Shown here: positions 1 through 9,925 of the stretch, in pieces
Numbering within the stretch: position 1 is the stretch's first letter
Layout: each line of letters opens with the position of its first letter
From: Tatumella saanichensis
GTDB taxonomy: Bacteria; Pseudomonadota; Gammaproteobacteria; Enterobacterales; Enterobacteriaceae
Length of the DNA stretch: 64,000 nucleotides
Assembly (NCBI RefSeq): GCF_000439375.1
Contig: NZ_ATMI01000054.1
Coordinates: 1 to 64,000, forward strand
Reading direction: 5' to 3'
The notes under the pieces: generated by a model
What the model saw: only the letters and a program-made list of their open reading frames with translations
What the model was told of the DNA's origin: nothing
Database searches by the model: none
Position numbers and translations under genes: made by a program

Positions 1-5
1 AACTC

Positions 6-31
6 ACCGCCACTGACGTGGCGGTTTTTTT
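6..31 (+). terminator. Rho-independent terminator of an upstream gene
   Basis: Eight-base perfect arms (ACCGCCAC / GTGGCGGT) with a TGAC loop are followed by a run of seven T. It ends a plus-strand transcript that begins outside the window. Confidence 0.8.
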
Positions 32-220
32 ATGTGTGGTCGTTGTGCCCTTGGTATTAAAAATTTTGTAAAGCACATTTTGATAAAAATAGGACGCGGA
101 CGATTTACTTCCGTGGTGGTTACTTTATTCTATCACCTTGATTTAGCTGCCCCCGGAACTGCATTTTCTTCGGGATTAAACAGACTTAGATATCATTCCA
201 GATAAGGAACACGGGAGATA

Positions 221-826
221 ATGGAAAACCTTAATCACATTCTGTTTTTGTGGATCAATGCGACACCAGCATCACCCCATGCCCTGATCGATCTGGCGTT
301 GTTTATTGCGAAAGATCTCATCATGGTGGTTCCTCTACTGATTATCACACTGTGGCTATGGGCTCCCTCTGAGCAGGTAGTCCCGCAACGGGTACTAGTG
401 CTGAAAACGGGCACCGCACTGATCTACGCATTGGGGATTGCACTGGTGGTAGGCTGGTTTTTCCCCCATCCGCGTCCTTTTGCTATTAATTTTGGTTACC
501 AATTCCTACGCCATAGCGCTGATGGCTCTTATCCCAGCGACCACGGCACTACTATTTTTACCTTCGCGTTAGCCTTTATGTGCTGGCACCGTTTTTGGTC
601 GGGATTACTGCTATTGGTCATTGGAGTCGCCATCGCATGGTCACGGGTCTATCTGGGCGTGCATTGGCCGATGGATATGCTTGGTGGGTTTTTGGTGGGC
701 ATTCTCGGTTGCCTGGCCTCCCAACTGGGCTGGCAATTGTACGGCGAACGAATGCTGGCCGGCTTCAGTGCCCTCTACCGCCAGTTATTTGCCCCGTTAA
801 TCCGTAAGGGCTGGGTCCGCCATTAA
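221..826 (+). CDS. ybjG: Undecaprenyl-diphosphate phosphatase YbjG (PAP2 family)
   Basis: Predicted inner-membrane phosphatase that dephosphorylates undecaprenyl pyrophosphate at the periplasmic face and so recycles the lipid carrier for peptidoglycan and other envelope polymers. The 201-residue protein has several hydrophobic segments and all three PAP2 signatures: PHPRPF near residue 88, YPSDHG near residue 105, and SRVYLGVHWPMD near residue 140 with the catalytic His and Asp. Length and sequence follow E. coli YbjG, including the C-terminal IRKGWVR. The ATG is preceded by a purine-rich GGGAGATA. It is convergent with dacC, another cell-wall gene. Orthology is seen by sequence; activity is family knowledge. 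Confidence 0.93.
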   Translation: MENLNHILFLWINATPASPHALIDLALFIAKDLIMVVPLLIITLWLWAPSEQVVPQRVLVLKTGTALIYALGIALVVGWFFPHPRPFAINFGYQFLRHSADGSYPSDHGTTIFTFALAFMCWHRFWSGLLLLVIGVAIAWSRVYLGVHWPMDMLGGFLVGILGCLASQLGWQLYGERMLAGFSALYRQLFAPLIRKGWVRH

Positions 827-833
827 TACTAAA

Positions 834-858
834 ACGGGCAGCGAACTGCGCTGCCCGT
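834..858. terminator. Shared hairpin between convergent ybjG and dacC
   Basis: Inverted repeat ACGGGCAGCG / CGCTGCCCGT with a five-base loop lies between two converging genes. There is no strong T run on either side, so termination efficiency is uncertain. Confidence 0.6.
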
Positions 859-866
859 CTGACTTA

Positions 867-2069
867 TCAGCCAAACCAGCGATGATAAAGTGTGCTCACC
901 TGCAAACTGACGAAATCCATCATCCTACTCAGCCATCCGCCCTGTGGCACATCTTCCATCACCACTAACGGTTTCTGATCAATCGTTTTACCGCTCAACT
1001 GGAAATTGACTGTCCCGACAACCTGACCTTTGGTCAGCGGCGCTTCCAATACCGGAGAGTTTAGGGTATAGGACGCTTTCAAATTATTCAGTTGGCCACG
1101 CGGCAGGGTCACCGCAGCATTGGTAATCACCCCAAGATCGGCTGTTTTACTGTTACCGTACCAGACACGCTGCTGGACGAATGGCTTATCATCTTTGATA
1201 GGTGATACTGTTTCGTAATTGCGGAAGCCCCAGTTCAGTAAGTTTTCACTTTCACGGAAACGGATAGCATCGGTTTTTGCTCCTAGCACCACCGAAATCA
1301 ACCGCATATCACCAGAGGTGGCAGAAGCCACTAAGTTGTTCCCCGCGCCGGAGGTATAGCCGGTTTTAATGCCGTCGACATGCAGGTCGCTACTCCATAA
1401 CAGCCGGTTACGGTTCGGCTGACGGATTTTATTAAAGGTAAACTCTTTCTGCTGATTCAGCGCATATTCATCCGGTACATCATGGATCAGCGCCTGACCG
1501 ATTAAGGCCATATCCCGTGCTGTACTGAATTGTCCCGGTTCATCTAGGCCATGAACCGTTGAAAAATGGGTATTTTTCAGGCCCAGTTTTTTTACATAAT
1601 CGTTCATCAGATCGACAAAAGCGCCTTGGCTACCAGCGACGTAATCTGCCAACGCGATACAGGCATCGTTACCTGACTGAACCACAATGCCTTGGTTAAG
1701 GTCCGACACCGAGACCTGGTCTCCAGGTTTGAGAAACATCAGTGAAGAACCGCGTAACTGCGGGTTACCGGTGGCCCAAGCATCTTGGCCAATAGTGACC
1801 ATATCGCTGGATTTGATTTTCCCGCTTTTTAATGCCTGACCGATGACGTAACTGGTCATCATTTTGGTCAAACTGGCCGGGTCCAGGCGGTCATCAGCAT
1901 TTGATTCTGCCAGCACTTTACCGCTGGCATAGTCCATCAGGATCCAAGCTTTGGCATCAAGTGTTGGGGCGTTATTAGGTTGTTCAGCATAACTCAGTGT
2001 CGGGGAAACCAGCAGCAGAGCTAGCATCACTGCGCGGGGTCGGGATAAGTGACCTGTAAGTTGCATCAT
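867..2069 (-). CDS. dacC: D-alanyl-D-alanine carboxypeptidase PBP6
   Basis: Low-molecular-weight penicillin-binding protein that removes the terminal D-Ala from peptidoglycan pentapeptides in the periplasm. The 400-residue protein has an N-terminal signal peptide ending near SYAEQ, the catalytic SxxK box in DPASLTKMM, the SGN triad in VQSGNDAC, the KTG box in [10 protein letters not shown], and a C-terminal beta domain with a final amphipathic anchor rich in aromatic residues. These match PBP5/PBP6, and the alignment is closest to E. coli DacC. An AAGGACGG sequence precedes the start; the second Met of the initial Met-Met pair is an equally possible start. Confidence 0.95.
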   Translation of the reverse strand: MMQLTGHLSRPRAVMLALLLVSPTLSYAEQPNNAPTLDAKAWILMDYASGKVLAESNADDRLDPASLTKMMTSYVIGQALKSGKIKSSDMVTIGQDAWATGNPQLRGSSLMFLKPGDQVSVSDLNQGIVVQSGNDACIALADYVAGSQGAFVDLMNDYVKKLGLKNTHFSTVHGLDEPGQFSTARDMALIGQALIHDVPDEYALNQQKEFTFNKIRQPNRNRLLWSSDLHVDGIKTGYTSGAGNNLVASATSGDMRLISVVLGAKTDAIRFRESENLLNWGFRNYETVSPIKDDKPFVQQRVWYGNSKTADLGVITNAAVTLPRGQLNNLKASYTLNSPVLEAPLTKGQVVGTVNFQLSGKTIDQKPLVVMEDVPQGGWLSRMMDFVSLQVSTLYHRWFG

Positions 2070-2468
2070 TGACAGTCCGTCCTTGTTAGCAATAAGTAAA
2101 AATCGGCGTTAGCAGGGAACAGTGGCAGTGGTTCCCGGAAACGGCCTGATGACGGCGGGTCGCGGAGACCTGCAGCGGGGGGTTCCGGAGTCTGGCAGAA
2201 CACTCTGCTGAATATTTAATCTGCTGATTTCGTTCCCGATACTATCAATAACATATGCAGACCGTGATTGTATATGCCGCCCACACATTTTCATTTTACT
2301 GCACCTACCGTCAACAACTCCTCCGTTTGACATCGCCAATCCCCTGCTCGTGAGTCCTGAGATCACCGTAGCGCAGCCTAAAATAGCGGATCAGAATAAA
2401 GTACAAATTCTGGCAAAGCTGGATTAAAATCGCGCGCAAAGCGCTATTGCTTATTCCGGAACGGAACC
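2070..2468. other. Intergenic region between dacC and rimO
   Basis: This 399-base stretch separates two divergent genes and should hold both promoters. The half next to dacC is GC-rich, with an imperfect hairpin (GGGAAC/GTTCCC arms at 2115-2136); the half next to rimO is AT-richer. No convincing gene is visible: an 85-codon minus-strand frame here resembles no family and has no good ribosome site. E. coli has other genes beside dacC and rimO, so this is a rearrangement junction relative to that genome. Confidence 0.6.
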
Positions 2469-3827
2469 ATGTCCAACGAAACTACACAACCCCAGACACC
2501 TGTCTCCCTGACGGATGCGCCGAAAGTGGGCTTTCTCTCACTTGGCTGCCCGAAAAATTTGGTCGACTCTGAGCGTATTCTTACCGCACTGAGGACCGAA
2601 GGCTATCAGGTAGTCCCCAGTTATGATGATGCCGATCTGGTGATCGTCAATACTTGTGGATTTATTGACAGCGCCGTCCAAGAATCTTTGGAAGCCATTG
2701 GTGAGGCACTGAATGAAAACGGTAAAGTGATCGTCACCGGCTGTCTGGGTGCCAAGGAAAACCAGATCCGTGAAGTGCATCCTAAGGTGCTAGAAATCAC
2801 TGGACCACACAGTTATGAGCAGGTGTTGTCCCATGTCCATACCTATGCACCAAAACCAGTACATAACCCTTTCCTGTCGCTGGTACCGGAACAGGGAGTA
2901 AAACTGACTCCGCGCCATTACGCTTACCTGAAAATTTCAGAAGGCTGCAACCACCGTTGTACCTTCTGTATTATCCCGTCGATGCGTGGCGATCTGGACA
3001 GCCGTCCGATAGGTTCAGTACTGGATGAGGCCCGTCGTCTGGTCGAATCTGGTGTAAAAGAGTTACTGGTTATCTCTCAAGATACCTCGGCCTACGGGGT
3101 AGATGTAAAACACCGCACCGGTTTCTGGAACGGTTCACCGGTTAAAACCAGTATGGTCAGTCTCTGTGAGCAGTTAGCACGGCTCGGGGTATGGGTGCGT
3201 TTGCACTACGTCTACCCCTACCCGCATGTCGATGAGGTGATCCCATTAATGGCGGAAGGTAAAGTTCTGCCTTATTTGGATATTCCATTGCAGCATGCCA
3301 GCCCACGTATCCTAAAACTGATGAAACGTCCCGGTGCGGTAGAGCGAACCCTGGAGCGGATCAAACACTGGCGTGAAATCTGTCCGGAACTGACCCTGCG
3401 TTCAACCTTTATTGTTGGCTTTCCGGGGGAGACCGAACAAGACTTTGAGATGCTGCTGGACTTCCTGAGAGAGGCCCGTCTGGACCGCGTTGGCTGCTTC
3501 AAATACAGTCCTGTCGAGGGTGCCACCGCGAATCAGTTAGCGGATCAGGTCCCTGAAGAAGTGAAGGAGCAACGCTGGCATCGCTTTATGCAGGTTCAAC
3601 AACAGATCTCCGCCGAACGTCTGGCCGAAAAAGTCGGTCGTGATATTCTGGTGATGATCGATGAGGTAGATGAAGAAGGGGCCACCGGACGTAGTATGGC
3701 TGATGCACCAGAGATTGACGGTTCCGTCTATCTGAACCAGGAATTTTCGGTGAAACCGGGTGATATCGTGCGGGTTCGGGTTGAATATACCGATGATTAC
3801 GATCTGTGGGGATCATTAAGCTCCTGA
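2469..3827 (+). CDS. rimO: Ribosomal protein uS12 methylthiotransferase RimO
   Basis: Radical SAM enzyme that adds a methylthio group to the conserved aspartate of ribosomal protein S12. The 452-residue protein shows the UPF0004 N-terminal domain ([16 protein letters not shown], with further cysteines in NTCGF and TGCLG for the second iron-sulfur cluster), the radical SAM motif CNHRCTFC near residue 160, and a C-terminal TRAM domain. Length equals the family norm. CPKNLVD and the overall sequence favour RimO over its tRNA-modifying relative MiaB. It is monocistronic here. Confidence 0.95.
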   Translation: MSNETTQPQTPVSLTDAPKVGFLSLGCPKNLVDSERILTALRTEGYQVVPSYDDADLVIVNTCGFIDSAVQESLEAIGEALNENGKVIVTGCLGAKENQIREVHPKVLEITGPHSYEQVLSHVHTYAPKPVHNPFLSLVPEQGVKLTPRHYAYLKISEGCNHRCTFCIIPSMRGDLDSRPIGSVLDEARRLVESGVKELLVISQDTSAYGVDVKHRTGFWNGSPVKTSMVSLCEQLARLGVWVRLHYVYPYPHVDEVIPLMAEGKVLPYLDIPLQHASPRILKLMKRPGAVERTLERIKHWREICPELTLRSTFIVGFPGETEQDFEMLLDFLREARLDRVGCFKYSPVEGATANQLADQVPEEVKEQRWHRFMQVQQQISAERLAEKVGRDILVMIDEVDEEGATGRSMADAPEIDGSVYLNQEFSVKPGDIVRVRVEYTDDYDLWGSLSS

Positions 3828-3835
3828 TCACACTA

Positions 3836-3862
3836 GCCGGATCCTCAGCACAGCGATCCGGC
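3836..3862. terminator. Inverted repeat downstream of rimO
   Basis: Perfect 8-base arms GCCGGATC / GATCCGGC with an 11-base loop sit nine bases after the rimO stop. The following sequence is only mildly T-rich, so this may protect the mRNA end rather than terminate. Confidence 0.45.
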
Positions 3863-4029
3863 CTACTTCTCTGCGCAGCCATCAGCGCATATCCCCTTCC
3901 CGTCGTCAGGGCACGATTTTTTCGACCTAATAGCGTCTAAACTGTTATTCTGAGCCGACTTGGCGTCCCCGGAGCGACGCCCTTCCCTATTGTCCATTCC
4001 AGATAGCACTCAATCAGGCAGGAGCCACT

Positions 4030-5271
4030 ATGGAACCTTTTACTTCCGGACTTATCTCTCTCGACGAAGCCCTGACCCTTATCCGTCAACCCTTGACTCC
4101 GGTTCGCGACAAAGTCAGCCTGGCGTTGGAAGACGCGAGTGGTCGTATTACTGCCGAAGCGGTCACTTCACCGGTGAATGTTCCCCCTTTTGACAACTCC
4201 GCGATGGATGGCTACGCCCTTCGCCTCGCCGATCTGGCCCTGTCAAAAGAGGTGACGTTGGCGGTCGCCGGTAAAGCACTGGCAGGCGTTCCGTTCCAAG
4301 GTGACTGGCCCGCCGGGACGGTCATCCGCATTATGACTGGTGCGCCACTGCCCGAAGGTACCGATGCGGTGGTGATGCAGGAACAGACCGAGAAGGTCGG
4401 GGAGCATATTCGTATAACTGCCGACGTCGTCGCTGGGCAGAATATCCGTCGCGCCGGTGAAGATATCCGCATTGGTGAGGCTGTACTGCAAGCCGGTGAA
4501 AGGCTGGGTGTGGCTCGGCTGCCTTTGCTCACATCACTGGGGATCAGTGAAATTACCGTCCTTCGTCGCTTGCGGGTGGCGGTGTTCTCCACCGGTGACG
4601 AGTTGGTGCCAGTGGGTCAGCCGCTGCAGGAAGGTCAGATTTACGACACTAACCGCTTTGCTATCCGTCTGATGCTGACCAAATTGGGCTGCGAAGTGGT
4701 CGACCTTGGGATCATTGCCGATGACCCGCAACAGTTACGGACGGCATTTGAAGAGGCAAACCGCCAAGCCGATGTGGTGATCAGCACCGGGGGCGTGTCA
4801 GTAGGAGAAGCCGATTATACCCGCGATATGCTGGAAACCCTCGGCTCCGTCACCTTCTGGAAATTGGCGATGAAACCAGGCAAACCTTTCGCCTTTGGTC
4901 GTTTATCGGAAAGCTGGTTTTGTGGACTACCGGGTAACCCCGTGTCAGCAGTGGTGACCTTTTACCACTTGGTCCAGCCGATGCTGACCACCCTACTGGG
5001 CATGAAAGATGATGGCCGACGTCCGCTGCTGTCCGCAGTCGCTGCTCAGGCAATTAAAAAATCCCCAGGTCGTCTCGATTTACAGCGTGGCCACTATCAC
5101 TATAACAATGATGGGATACTGCAGGTAAAACCAGCTGGTCATCAAGGGTCCCATGTCTTCAGCTCATTCGCTAAGGCGAACTGTTTTATTGTCCTAGAAA
5201 GAGAGCGTGGCAGCGTCCAGGCTGGCGAAACCGTCACCATCGAGCCATTTAACACCTTATTGGAAGACTGA
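4030..5271 (+). CDS. moeA: Molybdopterin molybdenumtransferase MoeA
   Basis: Cytoplasmic enzyme that inserts molybdate into adenylylated molybdopterin, the last common step of molybdenum cofactor synthesis. The 413-residue protein has the family hallmarks [12 protein letters not shown] near residue 56, [12 protein letters not shown] near residue 107, the MPT-binding segment [13 protein letters not shown] near residue 255, and LPGNPVSA near residue 305. It is followed after four bases by moeB, the usual enterobacterial pair. GGAGCCACT precedes the ATG. It works with the moa genes found about 33 kb away in this window. Confidence 0.96.
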   Translation: MEPFTSGLISLDEALTLIRQPLTPVRDKVSLALEDASGRITAEAVTSPVNVPPFDNSAMDGYALRLADLALSKEVTLAVAGKALAGVPFQGDWPAGTVIRIMTGAPLPEGTDAVVMQEQTEKVGEHIRITADVVAGQNIRRAGEDIRIGEAVLQAGERLGVARLPLLTSLGISEITVLRRLRVAVFSTGDELVPVGQPLQEGQIYDTNRFAIRLMLTKLGCEVVDLGIIADDPQQLRTAFEEANRQADVVISTGGVSVGEADYTRDMLETLGSVTFWKLAMKPGKPFAFGRLSESWFCGLPGNPVSAVVTFYHLVQPMLTTLLGMKDDGRRPLLSAVAAQAIKKSPGRLDLQRGHYHYNNDGILQVKPAGHQGSHVFSSFAKANCFIVLERERGSVQAGETVTIEPFNTLLED

Positions 5272-5275
5272 TACC

Positions 5276-6028
5276 ATGACGGTTGCACTGACGGATGAAG
5301 AGATCCTGCGCTATAACCGGCAGATTGTGCTGCACGGTTTCGACTTTGATAAACAGGAAAAACTGAAAGCCAGCAGAGTGCTGCTGGTGGGACTGGGTGG
5401 TCTAGGGTGTGCCGCTGCACCCTACTTGGTCACAGCAGGGATTGGCGAACTGACATTACTCGATTTTGATAAGGTCTCTCTCTCTAATCTGCAACGTCAG
5501 ATCTTGCATACCTCAGAGAGCGTTGGATCAGCAAAAACCACCTCAGCCCTACAGCGTTTAACACCACTCAACCCACATACCCGCCTTATCCCGCTGGCTA
5601 GGCCCCTCAGTGAAGAAAACGCTGAAACGTTGATTATGCACCAGCATGCGGTGGTGGATTGCAGTGATAACCTTGCGACCCGTGAGCTGCTTAATCGAGT
5701 CTGTCACCGACATCGGGTACCGTTAATTTCCGGGGCGGCGATCCGGATGGAGGGCCAGCTGGCGGTGTTCCGCTGGCAGCAAAATGAGCCTTGCTATCGC
5801 TGTATCAGTCGGTTATTTGGTGAGCAGGATCTTAGCTGTGTCGAGGCCGGCGTCATGTCACCGTTGGTAGGAGTCATCGGCAGCTTGCAGGCAATGGAAA
5901 CTCTGAAGGTTGTGGCGGAGTATGGGCAGAGCCCGGCAGGAAAACTGATATTCTATGAAGCCATGACCTGCCAGTTCCGTGAACTGCGGATCCCAAGAGA
6001 CCCGCAATGTGAGGTATGCGGTCATTGA
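5276..6028 (+). CDS. moeB: Molybdopterin-synthase adenylyltransferase MoeB
   Basis: E1-like ATPase that adenylates the C-terminal Gly-Gly of MoaD so that it can be converted to the thiocarboxylate. The 250-residue product has the nucleotide-binding loop LVGLGGLGCAAAPYL, the acidic DCSDN motif, and two zinc-binding CxxC pairs (CYRC and C-terminal CEVC). I chose the ATG at 5276 because the product then begins like E. coli MoeB and lies directly after moeA; a longer in-frame extension overlaps moeA and is not supported. The partner MoaD is encoded at 38.3-38.5 kb. Confidence 0.95.
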   Translation: MTVALTDEEILRYNRQIVLHGFDFDKQEKLKASRVLLVGLGGLGCAAAPYLVTAGIGELTLLDFDKVSLSNLQRQILHTSESVGSAKTTSALQRLTPLNPHTRLIPLARPLSEENAETLIMHQHAVVDCSDNLATRELLNRVCHRHRVPLISGAAIRMEGQLAVFRWQQNEPCYRCISRLFGEQDLSCVEAGVMSPLVGVIGSLQAMETLKVVAEYGQSPAGKLIFYEAMTCQFRELRIPRDPQCEVCGH

Positions 6029-6036
6029 CTGATAGC

Positions 6037-6067
6037 ACAGCAGGCACCCGCGTGCGATGCCTGCTGT
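6037..6067. terminator. Bidirectional hairpin between moeB and ybiT
   Basis: Perfect 10-base arms ACAGCAGGCA / TGCCTGCTGT with an 11-base loop lie between convergent genes. There is no long T run. Confidence 0.6.
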
Positions 6068-6075
6068 ATAATGAC

Positions 6076-7668
6076 TCAGACAATACCCTGACTGCGCAGA
6101 TAATCTTCGTAGCTACCGGTGAAGTCAGTGATGCCTTGCGGTTTCAGCTCAATGACACGGGTTGCCAGCGAGCTAACAAATTCACGGTCGTGCGATACAA
6201 AGATCAATGTCCCTTCGAACATGTCCAATGCCATATTCAATGACTCGATAGATTCCATATCTAGGTGATTGGTCGGTTCATCCATCACTAAAATATTCGG
6301 TTTTTCCATCATCAGTTTACCGAACAGCATCCGCCCTTTCTCCCCCCCAGACAACACCTTGGCAGGCTTTTTAATATCATCTTGGGAGAACAATAAACGA
6401 CCAAGGATGCTGCGTACTGCCTGCTCATCATCCCCTTCCTGTTTCCACTGACTCATCCAGTCAAAAACGGTAAGATCATTATCAAAGTCAGCGGCATGAT
6501 CCTGCGCATAATAGCCCAGCTGTGCATTCTCAGACCATTTAACGGTACCAGCATCCGCGGCCAATTCACCGAGCAGAGTTTTCAGTAATGTGGTCTTACC
6601 GATACCATTGGCACCGATAATCGCAACTTTTTCCCCGACCTCGACCAACAGGTCGAGTTTGTTAAACAGCGGCCCGTTATCAAAACCTTTCGTCAATGCT
6701 TCGGTTTGTAGAGCATTACGGAACAGCTTTTTGTTTTGTTCGAAGCGAATAAACGGATTTTGACGGCTGGAGGCTTTCACTTCATCCAGTTTTATTTTAT
6801 CCATCTGCTTAGCACGGGACGTGGCCTGACGCGATTTGGACGCGTTAGCACTAAAGCGGCTGACAAACGATTGCAGATCAGCCAACTGGGCTTTCTTTTT
6901 GGCATTATCGGCTAACAGACGCTCACGCGCCTGGGTGGCTGCAGTCATATACTCATCATAATTACCGGCATAGACCCGTAATTCGCCATAATCCAGATCA
7001 GCCATATGTGTGCAGACCATATTCAGGAAGTGACGGTCGTGGGAAATAATGACCATGGTGCTGTTACGTTCATTTAGCACCTGCTCCAACCAGCGAATAG
7101 TATCAATATCCAAGTTGTTGGTCGGTTCATCAAGCAACAAAATATCTGGTTCTGAAAACAGTGCTTGGGCTAATAATACACGCAGTTTCCAGCCGGGAGC
7201 CACTTCACTCATTAACCCATAATGCTGCTCAACAGGGATACCGACCCCTAATAAAAGCTCACCGGCGCGAGATTCGGCAGTATATCCGTCCATTTCGCCA
7301 TACTGCACTTCCAGCTCTGCTACCTGGTAACCTTCTTCTTCACTCATTTCAGGTAAAGAATAAATACGGTCACGTTCTTTTTTGACATCCCACAGTTCGG
7401 CGTGCCCCATAATTACAGTGTCAAGAACTGTAAATTTCTCAAAGGCAAACTGATCCTGACGTAATTTACCAATACGTTCATTAGGGTCATAAGAAACGTT
7501 CCCACCGGTAGGTTGCAGATCCCCACCGAGAATTTTCATAAAGGTCGACTTACCGCTGCCGTTGGCACCAATTAAACCATAACGATTCCCTCCGCCAAAT
7601 TTTACAGAGATATTTTCAAACAATGGCTTACTGCCAAACTGCATCGTCACATTACTGGTTACTAACAC
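6076..7668 (-). CDS. ybiT: ABC-F family ATPase YbiT
   Basis: Soluble ribosome-associated ABC-F protein with two nucleotide-binding domains and no membrane segments. In the 530-residue product, Walker A motifs are GANGSGKST near residue 36 and GANGIGKTT near residue 350. Walker B motifs [11 protein letters not shown] and [11 protein letters not shown] are clear, the second signature is LSGGEKGR, and the first half has the degenerate EVAPGWKLR typical of YbiT. The charged P-site tRNA-interaction linker lies near residues 240-310. Length is identical to E. coli YbiT. Other ABC-F members act on stalled translation; the exact role of YbiT is not settled. Confidence 0.95.
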   Translation of the reverse strand: MLVTSNVTMQFGSKPLFENISVKFGGGNRYGLIGANGSGKSTFMKILGGDLQPTGGNVSYDPNERIGKLRQDQFAFEKFTVLDTVIMGHAELWDVKKERDRIYSLPEMSEEEGYQVAELEVQYGEMDGYTAESRAGELLLGVGIPVEQHYGLMSEVAPGWKLRVLLAQALFSEPDILLLDEPTNNLDIDTIRWLEQVLNERNSTMVIISHDRHFLNMVCTHMADLDYGELRVYAGNYDEYMTAATQARERLLADNAKKKAQLADLQSFVSRFSANASKSRQATSRAKQMDKIKLDEVKASSRQNPFIRFEQNKKLFRNALQTEALTKGFDNGPLFNKLDLLVEVGEKVAIIGANGIGKTTLLKTLLGELAADAGTVKWSENAQLGYYAQDHAADFDNDLTVFDWMSQWKQEGDDEQAVRSILGRLLFSQDDIKKPAKVLSGGEKGRMLFGKLMMEKPNILVMDEPTNHLDMESIESLNMALDMFEGTLIFVSHDREFVSSLATRVIELKPQGITDFTGSYEDYLRSQGIV

Positions 7669-7834
7669 GGGATAGCCTTTTCAATAAATCGAACTCAAAA
7701 ACAGGTCAGAAACCCAATGTTTCTGCCATCGAGGGTACTTCTGTATACATTGCCCCGGCAGGGCACAGGGTTCGGATCCGCTGCCAGCGGGAATACAGCT
7801 GTTACTGTGCATCATAATACGCCTTATTAAAAGC

Positions 7835-7863
7835 AAAAAAGCCAGTAACCTTAAGTTACTGGC
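7835..7863 (-). terminator. Terminator of the H-NS-family gene
   Basis: Read on the minus strand, arms GCCAGTAAC / GTTACTGGC (five-base loop) are followed by a run of T, 29 bases beyond the stop of the H-NS-like gene. Confidence 0.8.
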
Positions 7864-7891
7864 TCTCCCATTAACAAGGAGTATTTGCTGA

Positions 7892-8290
7892 TCAGATCAG
7901 GAAGTCTTCCAGACTTTTTCCTTCGTCCAGCGCCTTTTTAATCGCAGCTGGAGTACGGCCCTGACCAGTCCATGATTTGGTTTCACCGTTTTCATCAGTG
8001 TACTGGTATTTAGCCGGACGTGGTGCACGCTTAACGCGTTTCTTGCTGACTTCTGCAGTACCGATCAATTCATTCGGATCAATACCGTCTGCTAGCAGCA
8101 TTTCACGATACTTCAGTAACTTCTCTTCTTTCTCGCGGTTTGCCGCTTGTTCAGCTTCAATTTCTTCGCGACGCTCTGTGACCACGATGGTCAGTTTTTC
8201 CAATACTTCTTCTAAATCACTCAGTGCCAGATCACGAGCCTGAGCACGCAGTGTGCGAATGTTGTTGAGAACTTTGAATGCATCACTCAT
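7892..8290 (-). CDS. H-NS family nucleoid-associated protein
   Basis: DNA-binding silencer of AT-rich genes. The 132-residue product has the N-terminal oligomerisation helices ([14 protein letters not shown], then a Glu/Lys-rich coiled coil to about residue 75) and the C-terminal AT-hook-like domain with the core motif [15 protein letters not shown] near residues 107-121. It resembles both H-NS and StpA of E. coli but is slightly shorter and differs in the linker, and it is not in the usual hns or stpA neighbourhood. I call it an H-NS/StpA paralogue without choosing. It has a long AT-rich upstream region and its own terminator, so it is monocistronic. Confidence 0.9.
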   Translation of the reverse strand: MSDAFKVLNNIRTLRAQARDLALSDLEEVLEKLTIVVTERREEIEAEQAANREKEEKLLKYREMLLADGIDPNELIGTAEVSKKRVKRAPRPAKYQYTDENGETKSWTGQGRTPAAIKKALDEGKSLEDFLI

Positions 8291-8885
8291 CGTATTTATC
8301 CTTGCTTATCGGGTACAATTAACTCTGGCGCTGAGATTACCTAATTTAAATAAAAAAATAAATAGCTCGCAACGGATTAGATAATAATATCTCAAAGAGT
8401 AGCATTAAAGGTGACATTATCAAACGCAGTGCACTATCGACACATACTCCTGATACTTATCTTCTGAAACCGGTCCCTCAACGGTCCGATTGAAATTATT
8501 ATATTTCCTTTAAGGACGAGATAGCTTCACTATTCTGACCAACTTATTTGTCACCCGTTCGCCAGCCTACCTCATTACCTATATGTCGCCTCGATATCTC
8601 GGTGTTAACAGATGCTATGTGAATAATCTGATTCCGAGGGATATTGTGTAAACAAGCGTCTATAGGGGGTCAATTATTTCTCTGACAATTAATTTTACTG
8701 TATCAATCAATTCGTGCAAAACATATCACAATTCTAAGCAAATAAACTGGAGAACGACCTAGTAACCTTACCTGTTTTGAGGTTATTCTCGCCTAGGGTG
8801 ATGTATCGTTTAATAATAGTGATGAAAGGACAAGACTTCTGCGACCAGCCCCGGAGAATACCGGAGCAGGGGAATGTTGGCATAT
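8291..8885. other. AT-rich 595-base gap between mntR and the H-NS gene
   Basis: No credible gene is visible on either strand. The stretch is markedly AT-rich, with many short A and T tracts as in curved, H-NS-bound promoter DNA, and probably contains the promoter and self-regulatory region of the H-NS gene. Near the mntR end (8847-8873) there is a GC-rich segment with CCCCGG and CCGGAG repeats that could form a weak hairpin after mntR. A small RNA cannot be excluded by eye. Confidence 0.5.
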
Positions 8886-9353
8886 TTAGCGCTTTAAGGA
8901 TGCTTGGCTACAAAAGGTTTTAAATATTTCTAACGTTTCTTCGCTAACATGATGTTCAATACCTTCTGAATCTCGGTGTGCCGTTTCCGGACTGACTCCT
9001 AGAGCCAATAGAAAATTTTCTACGATATGGTGTCTTTCACGGCTCTGTTGTGCCAAGGTTTCCCCTTCATCGGTAAGAAACACGCCCCGATAAGGCACCT
9101 GAATGACCAGCCCAACACAGGCTAATTTTTTCAGCATTTTTGCCACCGTCGGCTGTGAAACACCTAAACGAGCAGCCATATCCACCTGACGGGCCTCGCC
9201 GAACTCATGGATCAAATCAGAGATCAGTTCGACATAATCGTCAATCAGCTCACGGCGATGAGCCTCTCTGACTTGGCGGAACCCTTCAACATGTTCCTCA
9301 ATATCTTTAATCGGTCCTGGCCGAGAACCGTTATCTGTGCGGCGATGAACCAT
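8886..9353 (-). CDS. mntR: Manganese-responsive transcriptional regulator MntR
   Basis: DtxR-family repressor that binds Mn(II) and represses manganese uptake and mntS. The 155-residue protein has the winged helix ([21 protein letters not shown] near residues 60-80) and the metal-binding helix with [18 protein letters not shown] and GIEHHVSEE, which supply the conserved Asp, Glu and His ligands. I chose the ATG at 9353 because GAGGAAG lies at ideal spacing and the length then equals E. coli MntR; a 23-residue upstream extension is unlikely. It is divergent from mntS, with an MntR-type palindrome between them. Confidence 0.95.
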   Translation of the reverse strand: MVHRRTDNGSRPGPIKDIEEHVEGFRQVREAHRRELIDDYVELISDLIHEFGEARQVDMAARLGVSQPTVAKMLKKLACVGLVIQVPYRGVFLTDEGETLAQQSRERHHIVENFLLALGVSPETAHRDSEGIEHHVSEETLEIFKTFCSQASLKR

Positions 9354-9464
9354 TGAGCTTCCTCTTTTTAATCCTGACAGCTTCTGTAGGAAGTTGTCAT
9401 TCTGCGGCGTATTGTAAACCACCCTCGGCGAAGCTCAAATTTTTCATTAATAGCACTGGCTAAT

Positions 9465-9486
9465 AGGTATAGCATTTGCTATACCT
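9465..9486. promoter_or_regulatory. MntR-type operator between mntR and mntS
   Basis: Perfect 10-base arms (AGGTATAGCA and TGCTATACCT) around a two-base centre. This is the layout of enterobacterial MntR boxes, which share the TAGC/GCTA core. It lies 43 bases upstream of the mntS start, where repression would act, and also upstream of mntR. Confidence 0.75.
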
Positions 9487-9529
9487 TGTTTAGGTTCTGA
9501 GGTTGTTTTGCGCTTAACAGGAGGAAGAT

Positions 9530-9721
9530 ATGACTATGACCCCCAATTCCCCTCGCCGTCCCGCGGTGACGCAGGCAGAGCCTTGTCATTGCCTCGCATG
9601 CCTGTGTCGCTGTTATCTGCTGCGCTCACCGTTTAAAAATCGCTTAATGCTAGTCGAGCTTATTTATCAGTGGCTGACTCACAAACTGGCTCGCCCTACC
9701 CTGGCTTCACCCCAAAATTAA
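9530..9721 (+). CDS. mntS: Small manganese homeostasis protein MntS, with extended N-terminus
   Basis: MntS raises intracellular manganese availability in E. coli, apparently by opposing the MntP exporter. The C-terminal part (RSPFKNRLMLVELIYQW, residues 32-48) aligns with SPFKVRLMLLSMLCDM of E. coli MntS, and the gene sits in the conserved position divergent from mntR behind an MntR-type palindrome. A strong AGGAGGAAG precedes the ATG. The product has 63 residues against 42 in E. coli; the extra N-terminus includes a Cys/His-rich run (C19, H20, C21, C24, C26, C28). Identification rests on the short motif plus context. Confidence 0.82.
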   Translation: MTMTPNSPRRPAVTQAEPCHCLACLCRCYLLRSPFKNRLMLVELIYQWLTHKLARPTLASPQN

Positions 9722-9925
9722 CAAAAAAGAAACATAATATTACAATTTATATAGCCCTTAACGCCACAAATAACATTCTGTTTTACATAGCTTCACCAAT
9801 ACGATTAGTGAGCAAATTATCAATTTGCTGATAAACCTTATTGCCACCCTATAAAAAGTAAGGGATTAATTGAGCTCCCCCGGTTTCTCAGGTGATACCT
9901 GAAACTGTTTATGACGGAGCATGGT

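Noticed and set aside
2109-2366. 85-codon minus-strand frame between dacC and rimO
   Set aside because: No family resemblance, Cys/Arg/Pro-rich composition typical of shadow frames, no ribosome site.
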